Origin: Prorocentrum cordatum
Lineage: Eukaryota; Sar; Dinophyceae; Prorocentrales; Prorocentraceae
Direction of reading: 5' to 3'
NCBI GenBank assembly: GCA_963575745.1
Contig: CAUYUJ010022504.1
Location: 1-64,000 of the forward strand
DNA: 64,000 bases
Position 1 is the first letter of the stretch. Each line of letters opens with the position of its first letter. Made by a program: the position numbers and the translations under genes. Shown in pieces: positions 9,941 through 22,329 of the stretch. The notes under the pieces are model-generated. The model was not told the origin of the DNA. It worked only from the letters and a program-made list of their open reading frames with translations, and searched no databases.

Positions 9941-10332
9941 GTTGTTTTCCTCACGCTCCTCCTCCTGGGACAACGCCTCCAGAGGTATGCCGCCGTCGTA
10001 GTCCGTCAGCGCGTCCGCCGACGGAGGTGATACAGGCACTTCCACAGTGCCGGTCCTGAGAGCCCTGTTGGCCCGAAGGGCCACGAAGAGGGAGAGGACC
10101 ACGAGGATCGTCGTGACTCTGATAATCTTGATTATCTGATATGGAATGATGGTGGGAAGAGGAAGAGGCTGCCGCCGCACACAGGATACGCACCCTCTCG
10201 CTGAGAGGCTTCTCACTGAATGGCTTGAGCCAAAGCGGCCATTACGCCGCTCTGTCATATACATGCTTCTCTACACGCTGGGCACTCATGCTTACCCTCC
10301 CTTCTCCCGGGAGGACATATACACATCAACTC
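9941..10332 (-). repeat. 5' LTR of copia-like element 1
   Basis: This 392-bp copy matches 1-395. The matching part ends at GAGTTGATGTG on the minus strand, just where the CCT tract begins on its outer side, so the element appears to have inserted at, or to have been followed by expansion of, a CCT/GGA tract. The gag frame happens to stay open through it and would encode a hydrophobic stretch near residues 45-65; I regard that as non-coding because the primer site interrupts the reading. Confidence 0.75.
10224..10234 (-). promoter_or_regulatory. Spliced-leader-like motif in LTR 1 (also at 287-297)
   Basis: The minus strand reads TTTGGCTCAAG, identical to the last 11 bases of the conserved dinoflagellate trans-spliced leader. 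The bases upstream also follow the leader in order (CGTA, three extra bases, GCC, two mismatched bases). It sits about 100 bases into the LTR, where a transcript start could lie. Confidence 0.4.
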
Positions 10333-11033
10333 CCCCTCCGCCTCCCCCTCCTCCTCCTCCTCCTCCTCCTCCTCCTCCTCCTCCTCCTCCTCCTCCTCCT
10401 CCTCCTCCTCCTCTCCTCCATCCTCCTCCTCCTCCTCCCCCCCCCCCCCCCCCCCCCCCCCTCCCCCTCCCCCTCCCCCCTCCCCCTCCCCTCCTCCCTC
10501 CTCCTCCTCCTCCTCCTCCTCCTCCTCCTCCTCCTCCTGTTCCTGCTCCTGCCTCCTGCTCCTGCTCCTGCTCCTGCTCCTCTCCTCCTCCTCCCTCCTC
10601 CTCCTCCTCCTCCTCCTCCTCCTCCTGTCCTCCTCCTCTCCTCCTCCTCCTCCTCCTCCTCCTCCCTCCTCCTCCTCCTCCTCCTCCTCCCTCTCCCTCC
10701 CCCTCCCCCTCCCCCCCTCCCCCCTCCCCCTCCCCCCCTCCCCCTCCTCCTCCTCCTCCTCCTCCTCCCTCCTCCCTCCTCCTCCCCTCCTCCTCCTCCT
10801 CCTCCTCTCCTCCTCCTCCTCCTCCTCCTCCTCCTCCTCCTCCCCCCTCCCCCTCCCCCACCCCCCCCCTCCCCCTCCTCCCTCCCCTCCTTCCTCCTTC
10901 CTCCTCCTCTCCTCCTCCTCCTCCTCCTCCTCCTCCTCCTCCTCCTCCTCCTCCTCCTCCCCCTCCTCCTCCTCCTCCTCCTCCTCCTCCTCCTCCTCCT
11001 CCTCCTCCTCCTCCTCCTCCTCCTCGTACTCAC
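10333..11033. repeat. 700-bp CCT/CCCCCT polypyrimidine tract
   Basis: The plus strand is almost purely C and T, mainly CCT triplets with interspersed C-runs and a short block of CTCCTG repeats at about 10,540-10,580. Long frames on both strands here encode only homopolymeric peptides. The strand asymmetry would favour triplex or H-DNA. Confidence 0.95.
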
Positions 11034-11926
11034 CTCCCAACACCCTCCCGAAGGGCCAACTCGGGCTCCCGCTGGTTCCCGCCGTTCGCCGAGCTTCTTG
11101 CGGCGAGGCTGCCCTCTGTGCCTCTGCCGTCTCGCGAGGGGCATCCGCCGGCCACGAGGATCACGAACTGCCGACTTCCTCACGGTTTCGCACGAGGCCG
11201 CCATCCGCGCAGAGTCCGTGTCACCTCCGCATCTGAGCCGCGTCCGGTCCGAGTCGGGTCCACGCCGAATCTGCGTCGAACCCACGTCGGGCAAGCACAC
11301 CAAAAAGACCGCAGCTCACAAGACAGGGGCAGAGCCCCTCGAGGATGCAGCATGATCACCGTGGCCCACCGGCTCCTCGAAGGCGAGGCCATGACATGGC
11401 CGCCATGTTGGGATCCCTTCGAAAGGGTGGCAGCTCGCGTTGGAGGTCCGTGCCTGGCCTCTGCTCTCGCGAGGGCGGGCCACCTTCCCGAACAGGCCGG
11501 CTGTCCCACCTGTCGCGGATGGCGTAGCAGGGTTCGCCGTGGCCAGGCGCGCTCACCTTCGGAGAGGGAGGAGAAGAGGGGGGGATAGGAGGGGGGAAGA
11601 GAGAGAGGGGAAGTGGAGGGCTGGGCCAGGATTCTGGCGAGCGCCACGAGCGGCTTGCCTGCCCCCCGACGACGGGCCTCTACGACGTCCAGCTCGGGCT
11701 GGTCGCACAACAGCTTTCGCAGCCACCCCTTGCCGCCCAGCGCGGACTTCACCGCCGACACGACGTCGGGGTGGGCTTCCGCCATGAGCTTCGACAGCGT
11801 GGATCCGGGCAGGAACCCCTCCTCTGGCAGAAGAAGAGGGGCACGAGGCAGAGACTGAAGGGGCCCAGGGTCACAGAAGTCCCCATCTTTTCCCATCTTT
11901 TCGGGGTCTCTGTCTTCCCCCCCCCC
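11034..11926. other. GC-rich region without an intact gene
   Basis: Apart from the peptide remnant at 11,690-11,822 I see no gene. A purine-rich stretch lies at 11,560-11,620. Long overlapping frames occur in several phases, as expected for GC-rich DNA. Confidence 0.5.
11690..11822 (-). pseudogene. Coding remnant with GGKGWLRKLL motif
   Basis: The minus strand encodes a short segment, LSKLMAEAHPDVV followed by ALGGKGWLRKLL, that closely resembles segments at 22,057-22,320 and 45,109-45,400. The shared pattern is an LSKLL helix, a HPEVV turn and a GGKGWLRK helix. I do not recognise the family; it could be a winged-helix-like fold. The reading frame around it is GC-rich and its ends are undefined, so it may be an exon or a relic. 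Confidence 0.35.
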
Positions 11927-12372
11927 ACTTCGCATATCTTCCCACATCTTCCGGGGAGTCGACGATCCATGGTGTCTCTGTGTGTCTCTTCCCCTCCTGC
12001 TAGACATCAAGCTTCCCGGTGTGTCCGCGCGGGCCTCCGGGAGCGGCGCCGGGCGCCCCCCCCAAGCCTGGCGCGGCGGAGCGCGCACAGAGAGGGCCCG
12101 GTCCGGGAGGGTCTCCTCGGTGGTCCTCGCCGAGGAAACAAATATGCACACGCCCGAGCGATGCCGAGCAGAAGCTTCTCCAGACGTCCGCGCGGGTCTC
12201 TGGGATCGGCGCCGGGCCCCCCCCCCCCACTTCGCATATGTTCCCACATCTTCCGGGGAGTCGACGATGGATTTGTGTGTTTCTCTTCCCCTCCTGCTAG
12301 ACATCAAGCTTCCACGTGTCCGCGCGGGCTTCTGGGATCGGCGCTGGCCCCCCCCCCAAGCCTGGCGCGCGG
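11927..12372 (+). repeat. Tandem duplication of about 300 bp ending in a foldback-like motif
   Basis: The segment beginning CTTCGCATATCTTCCCACAT at about 11,930 recurs at about 12,230, with the same following text (CTCCTGCTAGACATCAAGCT) and a GCGCGG...CCCCCCC...CCTGGCGCG end. That end resembles the arms and centre of the foldback element at 63,725-63,927, so this is probably a related, decayed family. Confidence 0.7.
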
Positions 12373-13084
12373 GAGCGCGCACCTAGGAGGGCGGCGCCGA
12401 GGCGCCGCCACGAGGGGCCCGAGGCGCAGAGCCAGGCACTTTGGGCGGACCTCCTAGAGAACTGATGCCTGCGCTCTGCAGGCTCGGGCTCCGCGCGCCG
12501 CGCCGCCGACTCGGCGCGGCGCGCGGCAGTCGAGACGCTGGAGCAGGGAGCAGTCTTTGGGTTCGGAGGGGGCTCGCTGTTCCCTATCGGTTCCTCCAGT
12601 GCTGTTCCTGGTGCCCTCCTGGGGCACGGGGGCGCTTACAGGGCCAAGAAGGGGCTCCGTTCCTTATCAGGCGTTCCTTCTTTCAGCAGCCCGACTGTAT
12701 CCACGCCCCAGTCCCCAAGCGTCAACGTTTTCGGTTTTTCCCAGCCTCCCGCCCCGCGGAGCGGAGCGACACGGTGTCCGCTCGCAAGGCATAGCATGTC
12801 GCCAACCGCCGCCGCGACACGCTGAGCAAAGCTTCCCGACAGTACGACGCAGCTGCTCCATACGCGGATCCTCCGCAACGTCGAGCGCGGAGGCGGCCGC
12901 GGCCTGGAGGGTGGCCTTCTGGATCTCGTCCAGCTTGGCCAGGTTGGCGGGGGCGCCGGTTCTCGGCTGGCAGACGGCCGCGGAGCTGGGGCTCAGCAGG
13001 GTCCCACCGGAGAAATTGGCGTTGAGCGTGTAGCAAGGCTCGCCAACCGTCTGGACCTGGGCCGGATCCCAGACCTCCAACGTG
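12373..13084 (-). other. GC-rich region with possible exon relic
   Basis: A minus-strand frame ending near 12,670 encodes a segment with the phrase VGEPCYTLN; similar GEPCY phrases are encoded at about 11,520 and 24,470. Shared peptide phrases suggest relics of related exons. No full gene can be delimited. Confidence 0.25.
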
Positions 13085-13205
13085 TTGAAAACTCACATCG
13101 GCAATTCTTCGCAATGTTCGGCCCCTGGGGGCCCTCGCAGGGCCCCGGAACCGTCCACAGACAGCTCGGGGTGAAAGAGACTGCCCTTGGGAAAGGGTTG
13201 GGACT
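13085..13205 (-). mobile_element. Family A short element, diverged partial copy
   Basis: It shares the diagnostic order of family A in reverse: a TTCGGCCCCTGGGGGCCCTC block, an ACCGTC block, then GGGAAAGGGTTGGGACTTC. Both ends are decayed. Confidence 0.6.
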
Positions 13206-13500
13206 TCTGGGGGTCGCGCACACGTAACAAAAAACACACATGGATCTCATGGGCCACGACAGTGGACACCCTAACAGTGTTATCCTTGAATGTGGCATGT
13301 GCTTAAAATGTAGGAAAATGTTCTAAACATATGTTAAACATGTTTTCTACATGTTTAAGCAATGTTTTCAAGCATGTTGGCATTATTTGGCAGCAAGCTT
13401 CCTCTCCACTGATCGTCCTCCACAAAGATACGGTCGAAACCACGCGCTCGGCGGATCTCATGAGCCCTGCATACACGTCGTTCATCCCTAATCGTGCTCA
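13206..13500. other. AT-richer spacer without a gene
   Basis: The stretch at 13,300-13,390 is locally AT-rich with several overlapping ACATGTTT-like inverted repeats. I see no coding sequence. Confidence 0.5.
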
Positions 13501-13655
13501 CTTCTAATTGCGTTCGTTCCTACTTGTCCCTGGCCCCCTAGTGCCCAGGAAGAGGCCCAGGATGGCAGCATTAGAAGCGAAAGGATCTTGGCCCCCCCAA
13601 AAAAAGTCAAAGAACTTCCAAAGAAATAGGAATGAACAGTGTGTACCACAAGCTA
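13501..13655 (+). repeat. Dispersed repeat, copy 1 (partner at 51,580-51,725)
   Basis: Both copies contain CCTGGCCCCCT, CCAGGAAGAGGCCCAGGAT and AAAGGATCTTGGCCCCC in the same order and spacing and end near CAGTGTGTA. It is probably a short mobile-element family, but no clear terminal repeats are seen. Confidence 0.65.
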
Positions 13656-13658
13656 CGG

Positions 13659-13819
13659 TTAAGTCGGGCGTGTCCCCCAACTGGGAGATGTTTGGTGAAA
13701 CATACAAAGTACTCCAGAAATACCCCCCACATGATCAAACATTGCCCAAAACATTTTCCCCTGACTATTTCTGGACTATTTTTGAACATTCCCCCTGTAG
13801 AGGGACACGCCCAACTTGA
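13659..13819. mobile_element. Family B hAT-like MITE with 8-bp target duplication
   Basis: This 161-bp element has inverted ends TTAAGTCGGGCGTGTCCCCC and GGGACACGCCCAACTTGA and no coding capacity. It is flanked by the perfect 8-bp direct repeat AGCTACGG (13,651-13,658 and 13,820-13,827). Small size, inverted ends and 8-bp duplications fit a non-autonomous hAT-superfamily element. Confidence 0.85.
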
Positions 13820-14025
13820 AGCTACGGTCGAAAGCACGTGCCTGGCGTGCCGCGGCGGGAGACCGCGCGTGGCACGCCGCCGGACTGCGAGCCTGCGCCG
13901 CGCCCCCGGCGACACGCCACGCTGCGCTGCCCGCGGGCGGGCAGCGGGCCGCTCCGCTCCGAAAAGCGGGAAGCCGGGGCAAATTCCGGGCATTGGTTCC
14001 TGTTGAGCAGGGGCCGTAAGGCTTA

Positions 14026-15348
14026 GGGTTTAGGGTCCACTAACCCGAGTTTGAAGCCTGTTGGACGTGTCCCACCCACGCATGACCCAGGACATATGGA
14101 TCTCAAGACGACGACGACGATACCGATGACGAAGACGACGATACTGATCTCAAAGCGACGACGACGACGACGGTCGCGCAAAGTCTTCTGGGAAGCCGCT
14201 GCAACGCCGACGCGGCACGCGCGCGCGACGACGCGATTTGAAGAACAACGTATATGTACGCGAGTCCCTGTGCGTCGCAGGGACGCCGCCCAGCGGCGGT
14301 GAGATTGCATGGAGTGGCTGCGCAACGAGCGCGGGATAGCTCGTTGCTTCGAGGAGACGGACCCCCAGTTCGCATCCTTAGCACTGTGGCGCGGTGCGCG
14401 AAGTCCGATGCAAGGGCGATGCGACGCGCGCGCGAAGCGACAAAAACGACTAGCGCCCCGCAGCAACTTACCGGCGCCTTGGCGATGCAGCACCATTCCT
14501 GGCACTCCGAAGGCAAAGATCTGCGTGAGGGGTGCGCCCTGCGTTTTGCAAACGCTCTCGGAACACCATCCCTGGCACTCCGAGGGCAAGGATCTGCGCG
14601 AGGGGTGCGCCGAAATGGGGGGCGGCATAATGCATTTTAGGATATGAATACTTATAAGCTCTTAGCTCTTAGCTCTCAGGGTCCACTAGCCCAAACTTGA
14701 AGCCTGTTGGACGTGTCCCACCCACGCATGACCCAGGACATATGGATCTCAAGACGACGACGACGACGACGGTCGCGCAAAGTCTTCTGGGAAGAAACTG
14801 CAACGCCGACGCGGCACGCGCGCGCGACGACGCGATTTGAAGAACAACGTATATGTACGCGAGTCCTGTGCGTCGCAGGGACGCCGCCCAGCGGCGGTGA
14901 GATTGCATGGAATGGCTGCGCAACGAGCGCGGGATAGCTCGTTGCTTCGAGGAGACGGACCCCCAGTTCGCATCCTTAGCAATGCGACGCCCGCACGCGC
15001 GCGCGAAGCGACAAAAACGACCAGCGCCCCACTGCAACTGACCGACGCCTTGGCGATGCAGCACCATTCCTGGCACTCCGAGGGCAAGGATCTGCGTGAG
15101 GAGTGCGCCCTGCGTTTTGCAAAAGCTCTCGGAACACCATTCCTGGCACTCCGAGGGCAAGGATTTGCGCGAGGGGTGCGCCGAAATTGGGGGCGTCATG
15201 AGGGGTAAATATGTATAGGCTCTTAGCTCTTAGGGTCCACTAGCCCAAACTTGAAGCCTGTTGGACGTGTCCCACCCACGCATGACCCAGGACATATGGA
15301 TCTCAAGACGACGACGACGATACCGATGACGACGATACTGATCTCAAA

Positions 15349-15389
<41 letters not shown>

Positions 15390-15800
15390 AGTCGCGCAAA
15401 GTCTTCTGGGAAGCCGCTGCAACGCCGATGCGGCACGCGCGCGACGACGCGATTTGAAGAACAACGTATATTTACGCGAGTCCCTGTGCGTCGCAGGGGC
15501 GCCGCCCAGCGGCGGTGAGATTGCCTGGAGTGGCTGCGCAACGAGCGCGGGATAGCCCGTTGCTTTGAGGAAACGGATCCCCAGTTCGCATCCTTAGCAA
15601 TGCGGCGCGGTGCGCGAAGGCCGATGCAAGGGCGATGCGACGCGCGCGCGCGAAGCGGCAAAACGACTAGCGCCCCGCAGCAACTGACCGACGCCTTGGC
15701 GATGCAGCACCATTCCTGGCACTCCGAGGGCAAGGATCTGCGTGAGGAGTGCGCCGAAATGGGGGGCGGCATAAGGGGCTGCTTTAGGCCGGCATAAGGG
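14026..15800 (+). repeat. Three tandem units of 554-646 bp
   Basis: Units start at GGGTCCACTA near 14,033, 14,679 and 15,233. Each runs through GACGTGTCCCACCCACGCAT, a variable run of CGA triplets, and a block ending CGAGGGCAAGGATCTGCG. The first is preceded by TTAGGGTTTAGGG, a telomere-like motif. The CGA run differs in length among units, indicating slippage. A partial fourth copy is at 19,540-19,690. The frames within are not conserved in phase. Confidence 0.9.
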
Positions 15801-15812
15801 TATAGATCACCG

Positions 15813-16100
15813 GGGGCCTTGGCTACCCTAGGCCCTACCCAAGGCCCTAGGCTTCCCAAGGGTAGGCCCTACCCAAGGCCCTAGGCTTCCCAAGGGTAGG
15901 CCCTACCCAAGGCCCTAGGCTTCCCAAGGGTAGGCCCTACCCAAGGCCCTAGGCTTCCCAAGGGTAGGCCCTACCCAAGGCCCTAGGCTTCCCAAGGGTA
16001 GGCCCTACCCAAGGCCCTAGGCTTCCCAAGGGTAGGCCCTACCCAAGGCCCTAGGCTTCCCAAGGGTAGGCCCTACCCAAGGCCTAGGCTTCCCAAGGGG
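15813..16100 (+). repeat. 34-bp satellite, about eight units
   Basis: The unit begins GGGTAGGCCCTACCCAAGG and contains CCTAGG; successive starts (15,861, 15,895) are 34 bases apart. GGTAGG/CCTACC makes each unit partly self-complementary. Confidence 0.93.
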
Positions 16101-16185
16101 TAGCCCCAGGGTAGCCCTAGGGGTGGGCCCCAGGGGTAGCCCCAGGGTAGCCCTAGGGGTAGGCCCTAGGGGTAACCCTTTATTG
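16101..16185 (+). repeat. CCCTAGGGGTAGG minisatellite, first block
   Basis: Short units of AGCCCTAGGGGTAGGCCC type follow the 34-bp array. The same units recur at 18,346-18,460 and 19,203-19,525. Confidence 0.9.
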
Positions 16186-16690
16186 CGGATTACAATATGA
16201 TTCCTTTGGTCGAGCGGGCGGGCGGGACATTAATAGCATTGGTTGCCTTGGTGGCGGATTACATATTTATTCCCTGTGTGGTGGATTATCAACTGATTAT
16301 TCTTGTCGGGCGGGCGGGCGGGACACTAAAGGCATTGATTGCATGTGTGGCGGGTGGCACACTGATTCTTATTGTGGCAGATTACACATTGATTCCGTTT
16401 GTCGGGCGGGCGGGCGGGGCATTAAAGGCAATGATTGCTTTGGTGGCGAATTACGAATGGATTCTCTTTTATTGCGGATTACAAACTGATTCCTTTGGTC
16501 GGGCGGGCGGGCGGGACATTAAAAGCATTGGTTGCTTTGGTGGCGGATTACAAAGTGATCCCATGTGGAATCGGGTTACAAGTTGATTACTATTGTGGCG
16601 GATTACAAGCTGATTCTTTAGGTCGGGCGGGCGGGCGGGACATTAAAGGCATTGCTTGCTTTGCTGGCGGATTACATATTGATGCCCTTT
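16186..16690 (+). repeat. GGCGGATTACAA / GGGCGGGCGGGCGGGACA tandem array, first block
   Basis: Imperfect units of roughly 70-80 bp contain GGCGGATTACAA, TGATTCCTTT, GTCGGGCGGGCGGGCGGGAC and ATTAAAGGCATTG in fixed order. The long plus frame through it reflects the repeat, not a gene. Confidence 0.9.
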
Positions 16691-16760
16691 GTGGCGGAGT
16701 GGGAGTGGAAGAGGAGGAGAAGGGGGAGGAGGAGCAGGAGGGGGAGGCGGAGGGCGACGA

Positions 16761-16794
<34 letters not shown>

Positions 16795-17259
16795 TGTCTG
16801 GGCCTGGAGCGCGCCCGGCGGGGCGCGCCTTCCTGAGCGCACGCCGACGCGAGGGAGACGCCGAGGACCGACGAAGACCTGCTCGGCCCTCGGTCTTCGA
16901 GGAGGTCTGGGCTTGGGCCCCCCTCCTCCTCCTCCTCCTCCTCCCCCTCCTCCTCCTCCTCCTCCTCCGACTCCTCCTCCCTCCTCCCTCCGCACGCCTC
17001 CTCCCTCCTCCCTCCTCACTCCGTCCGCCCGCCTCCTCCCTCCCCCCTGCTCCCGCCGCCTCCTCCGCCTCCGCCGCCACCTCCTCCTCCTCCTCATCCT
17101 CCTCCTCCTCCTCCTCCCCCTCCTCCTCCTCCTCCTCCTCCTCCACCTCCTCCTCCTCCTCCCTCGCTACTCCCTCGATCCCCTGCTTCCCCCCCCCCCG
17201 CTCCCCCTTCCGAGGGCAGGGCGCCCGCGCCGCCCCCCGGCGACCGCGGCCCCGGCGCC
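16691..17259. repeat. Low-complexity GGA, GAC and CCT tracts
   Basis: A GGA-rich block at 16,705-16,760 is followed by GAC triplets, then by a CCT-rich block at 16,920-17,165. No gene. Confidence 0.85.
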
Positions 17260-18345
17260 GCAGACCCCCCCTCGCAGACCCCCCCTCTGGGACCCCCCCT
17301 CGCTGACCCCCCCTCGCAGACCCCCCCTCACAGACCCCCCCTCTGGGACCCCCCCTCGCTGACCCCCCCATCGCTGACCCCCCCTCGCAGACCCCCCTCG
17401 CAGACCCCCTCTCTGGGACCCCCCCTCGCTGACCCCCCCTCTGGGACCCCCCTCACAGACCCCCCCTCGCTGACCCCCCCTCGCAGATCCCCCCTCGCTG
17501 ACCCCCCCTCGCGTGACCCCCCCTCTGGGACCCCCCCTCGCTGACCCCCCCATCGCAGACCCCCCCTCGCAGACCCCTCCTCTGGGACCCCCCCTCGCTG
17601 ACCCCCCCTCTGGGACCCCCCCTCGCAGACCCCCCCTCGCTGACCCCCCCTCGCAGACCCCCCCTCGCTGACCCCCCCTCGCTGACCCCCCCTCGCTGAA
17701 CCCCCCCTCGCTGACCCCTCCTCTAGGACCCCCCCTCGCTGACCCCCCCTCTGGGACCCCCCCTCGCTGACCCCCCTCGCTGACCCCATCTCAGGGACCC
17801 CCCTCCTGGGGTCCCCCATTCGCGACCCCCTCGCTGACCCCCCTCACAGACCCCTCGCAGACCCTCCCCTCGCTGACCAGACCCCCCCTCGTTGAATCCC
17901 CCTCCGCTTTACCCCCCCTCGCTGACCCCCCCTCCTCTGGGACCCCCCCTGCTGACCCCCCCCTCGCTGACCCCCCCCACGCAAACCCACCCCGTTCGCT
18001 GACCCCTCGTGACCCCCCTCGTGCCCCCCTTGGGGCCCCCTCGGGTGACCCCCCCTCCTGGGACCGGGGTCCTCCGCTGATACCCCCCCTCCCCCCCCCC
18101 CTCTGGGACCCCCCATCCACGACAACCCCCCTCGCTGTCTCTCGCAGACACCCCCTTCGCTGGGACACACCTCCCTCCCCCTCTCGTCGCTGACCCCCCT
18201 TGGGGGCCCCCCTCTTCGTCGTTGACCCCCTCGCTGACCCCCCCTCGCAGACCACCCCTCGCAGACCCCCCCTCTGGGACCCCCCCTCGCAGACCCCCCC
18301 TCTGGGACCCCCCCTCGCCGACCCCCCCTCTGGGGCCCCCCCCCT
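17260..18345 (+). repeat. 1.1-kb GACCCCCCCTCGC minisatellite
   Basis: Units of about 14-15 bp, mostly GACCCCCCCTCGCT or GACCCCCCCTCTGG, repeat some 70 times with local variants. Glycine-rich minus-strand frames (GGSARGGQ-type) are a by-product. The minus strand is G-rich, with runs of six to seven G, and could form G-quadruplexes. Confidence 0.92.
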
Positions 18346-19202
18346 GGGGTAGGCTACCCTAGGCTCAGAGTCGGCCGCGCGCAGAGGGAGGGTAGCCCTA
18401 GGGATAGGCCCAAGGGGTAGGCCCTAGGGTGGCCCTAGGGGTGGGCCTTAGGGGTAGTCATTTTATTGCGGATTACAAACTGGTTCCTTTCGTCGGGCGG
18501 GTAGGGCAGGACATGAAATGCATTGATTGCTTTGGTGGCGGATTACATGTTGATTCCCCTTGGTAGCGGATTACAACTTGATGCCTTTAGTCGGGCGGGC
18601 GGGCGGGACATTAAAGGCATTGATTGCTTGCTTGTGTGGTGGATTACCAATTGCTTCCCGTTGGTACCGGATTACGAGTGGATTCCATTTGTGGCGGATT
18701 ACAAGCTGATTCCTTTTGTCGGGCGGGCGGGCGGGACATTAAAGGCATTGATTGCTTGTGTGGCGGATGGCAAACTGATTCTTATTGTGGCAGATTACAA
18801 ATTGATTCCTTTTGTCTGGCGGGCGGGCGGGACATTAAAGGCAATGATTGCTTGTTTGGTGAATTGCGAATGGATTCCCTTTGGCAGCGGATTTTAAACT
18901 TATTCCTTTGGTCGGGCGCCTTTTGCCGGGCGGGCGGGCGGGACATTGAAGGCAACAATTGCTTGTGTGGTGAATTGCAAATGGATTCCCTGTGGCAGCG
19001 GATTGCAAACTTATTCCTTTGGTCGGGCGGGCGGGCGGGACATTAAATGCATTGATTGCTTTCGTGGCGGATTACAAAGTGATTCCATTTGGCAGCGGAT
19101 TGCAAGTTGATTACTATTATGGCGGATTACAAGCTGATTCCTTTTGTCGGGCGGGCGGGCGGGACATTAAAGGCATTGCTTGCTTATGTGGCGGATTACA
19201 CA
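18346..19202 (+). repeat. Second CCCTAGGGG block and second GGATTACAA/GGGCGGGC array
   Basis: 18,346-18,460 repeats the CCCTAGGGGTAGG minisatellite, and 18,460-19,202 repeats the array seen at 16,186-16,690, in the same orientation. The central minisatellite is thus bracketed by copies of the same two arrays. Confidence 0.9.
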
Positions 19203-19539
19203 TGCTGAAGGCCCTAGGCTTCCCAAGGATAGGCCCTACTGGACACCCTAGGGTAGCCCTAGGGTACCCCTAGGGGTAGGCCCCAGAGGTAGCCCTAGGG
19301 TAGCCCTAGGGGTAGGCCCTAGGGGTAGCCCTAGGGTAGCCCTAGGGGTAGGCCCTAGGGGTAGCCCTAGGGTAGCCCTAGGGGTAGACCCTAGGGGTAG
19401 GCCTAGGGTAGCCCTAGGGGTAGACCCTAGGGGTAGGCCTAGGGTAGCCCTAGGGGTAGGCCCTAGGGGTAGGCCTAAGGTAGCCCTAGGGGTAGGCCCT
19501 AGGGGTAGCCCTAGGGTAGCCCTTCCTTGGGTGATCTAT
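19203..19539 (+). repeat. Third CCCTAGGGGTAGG block
   Basis: The block holds about 17 units of AGCCCTAGGGGTAGGCC type, closing the nested satellite locus. Confidence 0.9.
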
Positions 19540-19690
19540 AAGGGCATAAGGCATTTTAGGATATGAAAATGTATAGGCTCTTAGCTCTTAGGGTTTAGGG
19601 TCCACTAACCCAAACTTGAAGCCTGTTGGACGTGACCCACCCACCCATGACCCAAGACATATGGATCTCAAAACGACGACGACGATGGTC
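19540..19690 (+). repeat. Partial fourth copy of the 14.0-15.8 kb unit
   Basis: GCATTTTAGGATATGAA, TTAGGGTTTAGGGTCCAC and CATATGGATCTCAAAACGAC occur in the same order as in the units at 14,033-15,800, then the copy runs into the next repeat. Confidence 0.85.
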
Positions 19691-21840
<2,150 letters not shown>

Positions 21841-22056
21841 ACTACTCGCGCGACCTCGGGCGGATGAAATAGCAGCCTGCACTTCGAAAACCACTGCTGT
21901 GGAGAACAGGAGAATCGGCATGATGGGAAGCAGACGATCACCTCGCCAGTGTCTCGGGCCGTAGATAATGAAGCCACTGAGGCACCAAGCAGATTAATCC
22001 TTCTCCACCTTTCCTCCGCATCCCCAGCGTCCTCCTCCTTCGTCTTCTAATTACCC
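21841..22056. other. Unassigned spacer
   Basis: I recognise no feature here. It lies between an AAC run and the minus-strand coding remnant at 22,057. Confidence 0.4.
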
Positions 22057-22320
22057 CTAGACCTCGACTGTGTAGATCCGCCCATCCGACTCCAAAATCT
22101 TCCTGAGCCAGCCCTTGCCTTTCAGGCACGCCTTAGCCTCCTTCACAACCTCCGGGTGCCGCTCGTCGAGAAGCTTCCGGAGCTCGTTGCCCGACATGTA
22201 CCCCTTTGGGTCTCCTGCAGGAGCGGCCAACGTCCCATCAGGAAGCCGGGTCGACTCGGAGCGTGCGTCGGATCCACCCGCATCTGATGGGCCCGTTTTC
22301 CAGCACCACCATCAGTTGGA
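22057..22320 (-). pseudogene. C-terminal coding remnant with GKGWLRKIL motif, ending in TAG
   Basis: On the minus strand a frame opens just after a TGA near 22,315 and ends with TAG at 22,057-22,059. It encodes a proline/glycine-rich lead, then YMSGNELRKLLDERHPEVV, then KGKGWLRKIL and a YTVEV terminus. The LRKLL...HPEVV...GKGWLRK pattern recurs at 11.7 and 45.2 kb. It reads like the last exon of a dinoflagellate protein of unknown function. It has no ATG-led full length, so I cannot tell exon from relic. Confidence 0.4.
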
Positions 22321-22329
22321 GGGGGGAAC

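Noticed and set aside
9869-10264. N-terminal extension of the Gag frame with a hydrophobic segment, suggesting a membrane anchor
   Set aside because: It lies in the LTR and across the primer-binding site; the first ATG after that site starts a normal Gag.
10146-11588. Long plus-strand frames of 376-480 codons and minus-strand frames through the CCT tract
   Set aside because: The encoded peptides are homopolymers of Pro, Leu, Ser, Glu, Gly or Arg produced by a triplet repeat; nothing suggests selection for protein.
15813-16100. CRISPR-like regular repeat spacing
   Set aside because: The 34-bp units are contiguous with no unique spacers; this is a satellite.
17167-18255. Glycine-rich minus-strand frames resembling a structural repeat protein
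   Set aside because: They follow from a GACCCCCCCTCGC minisatellite and shift phase repeatedly among three frames.
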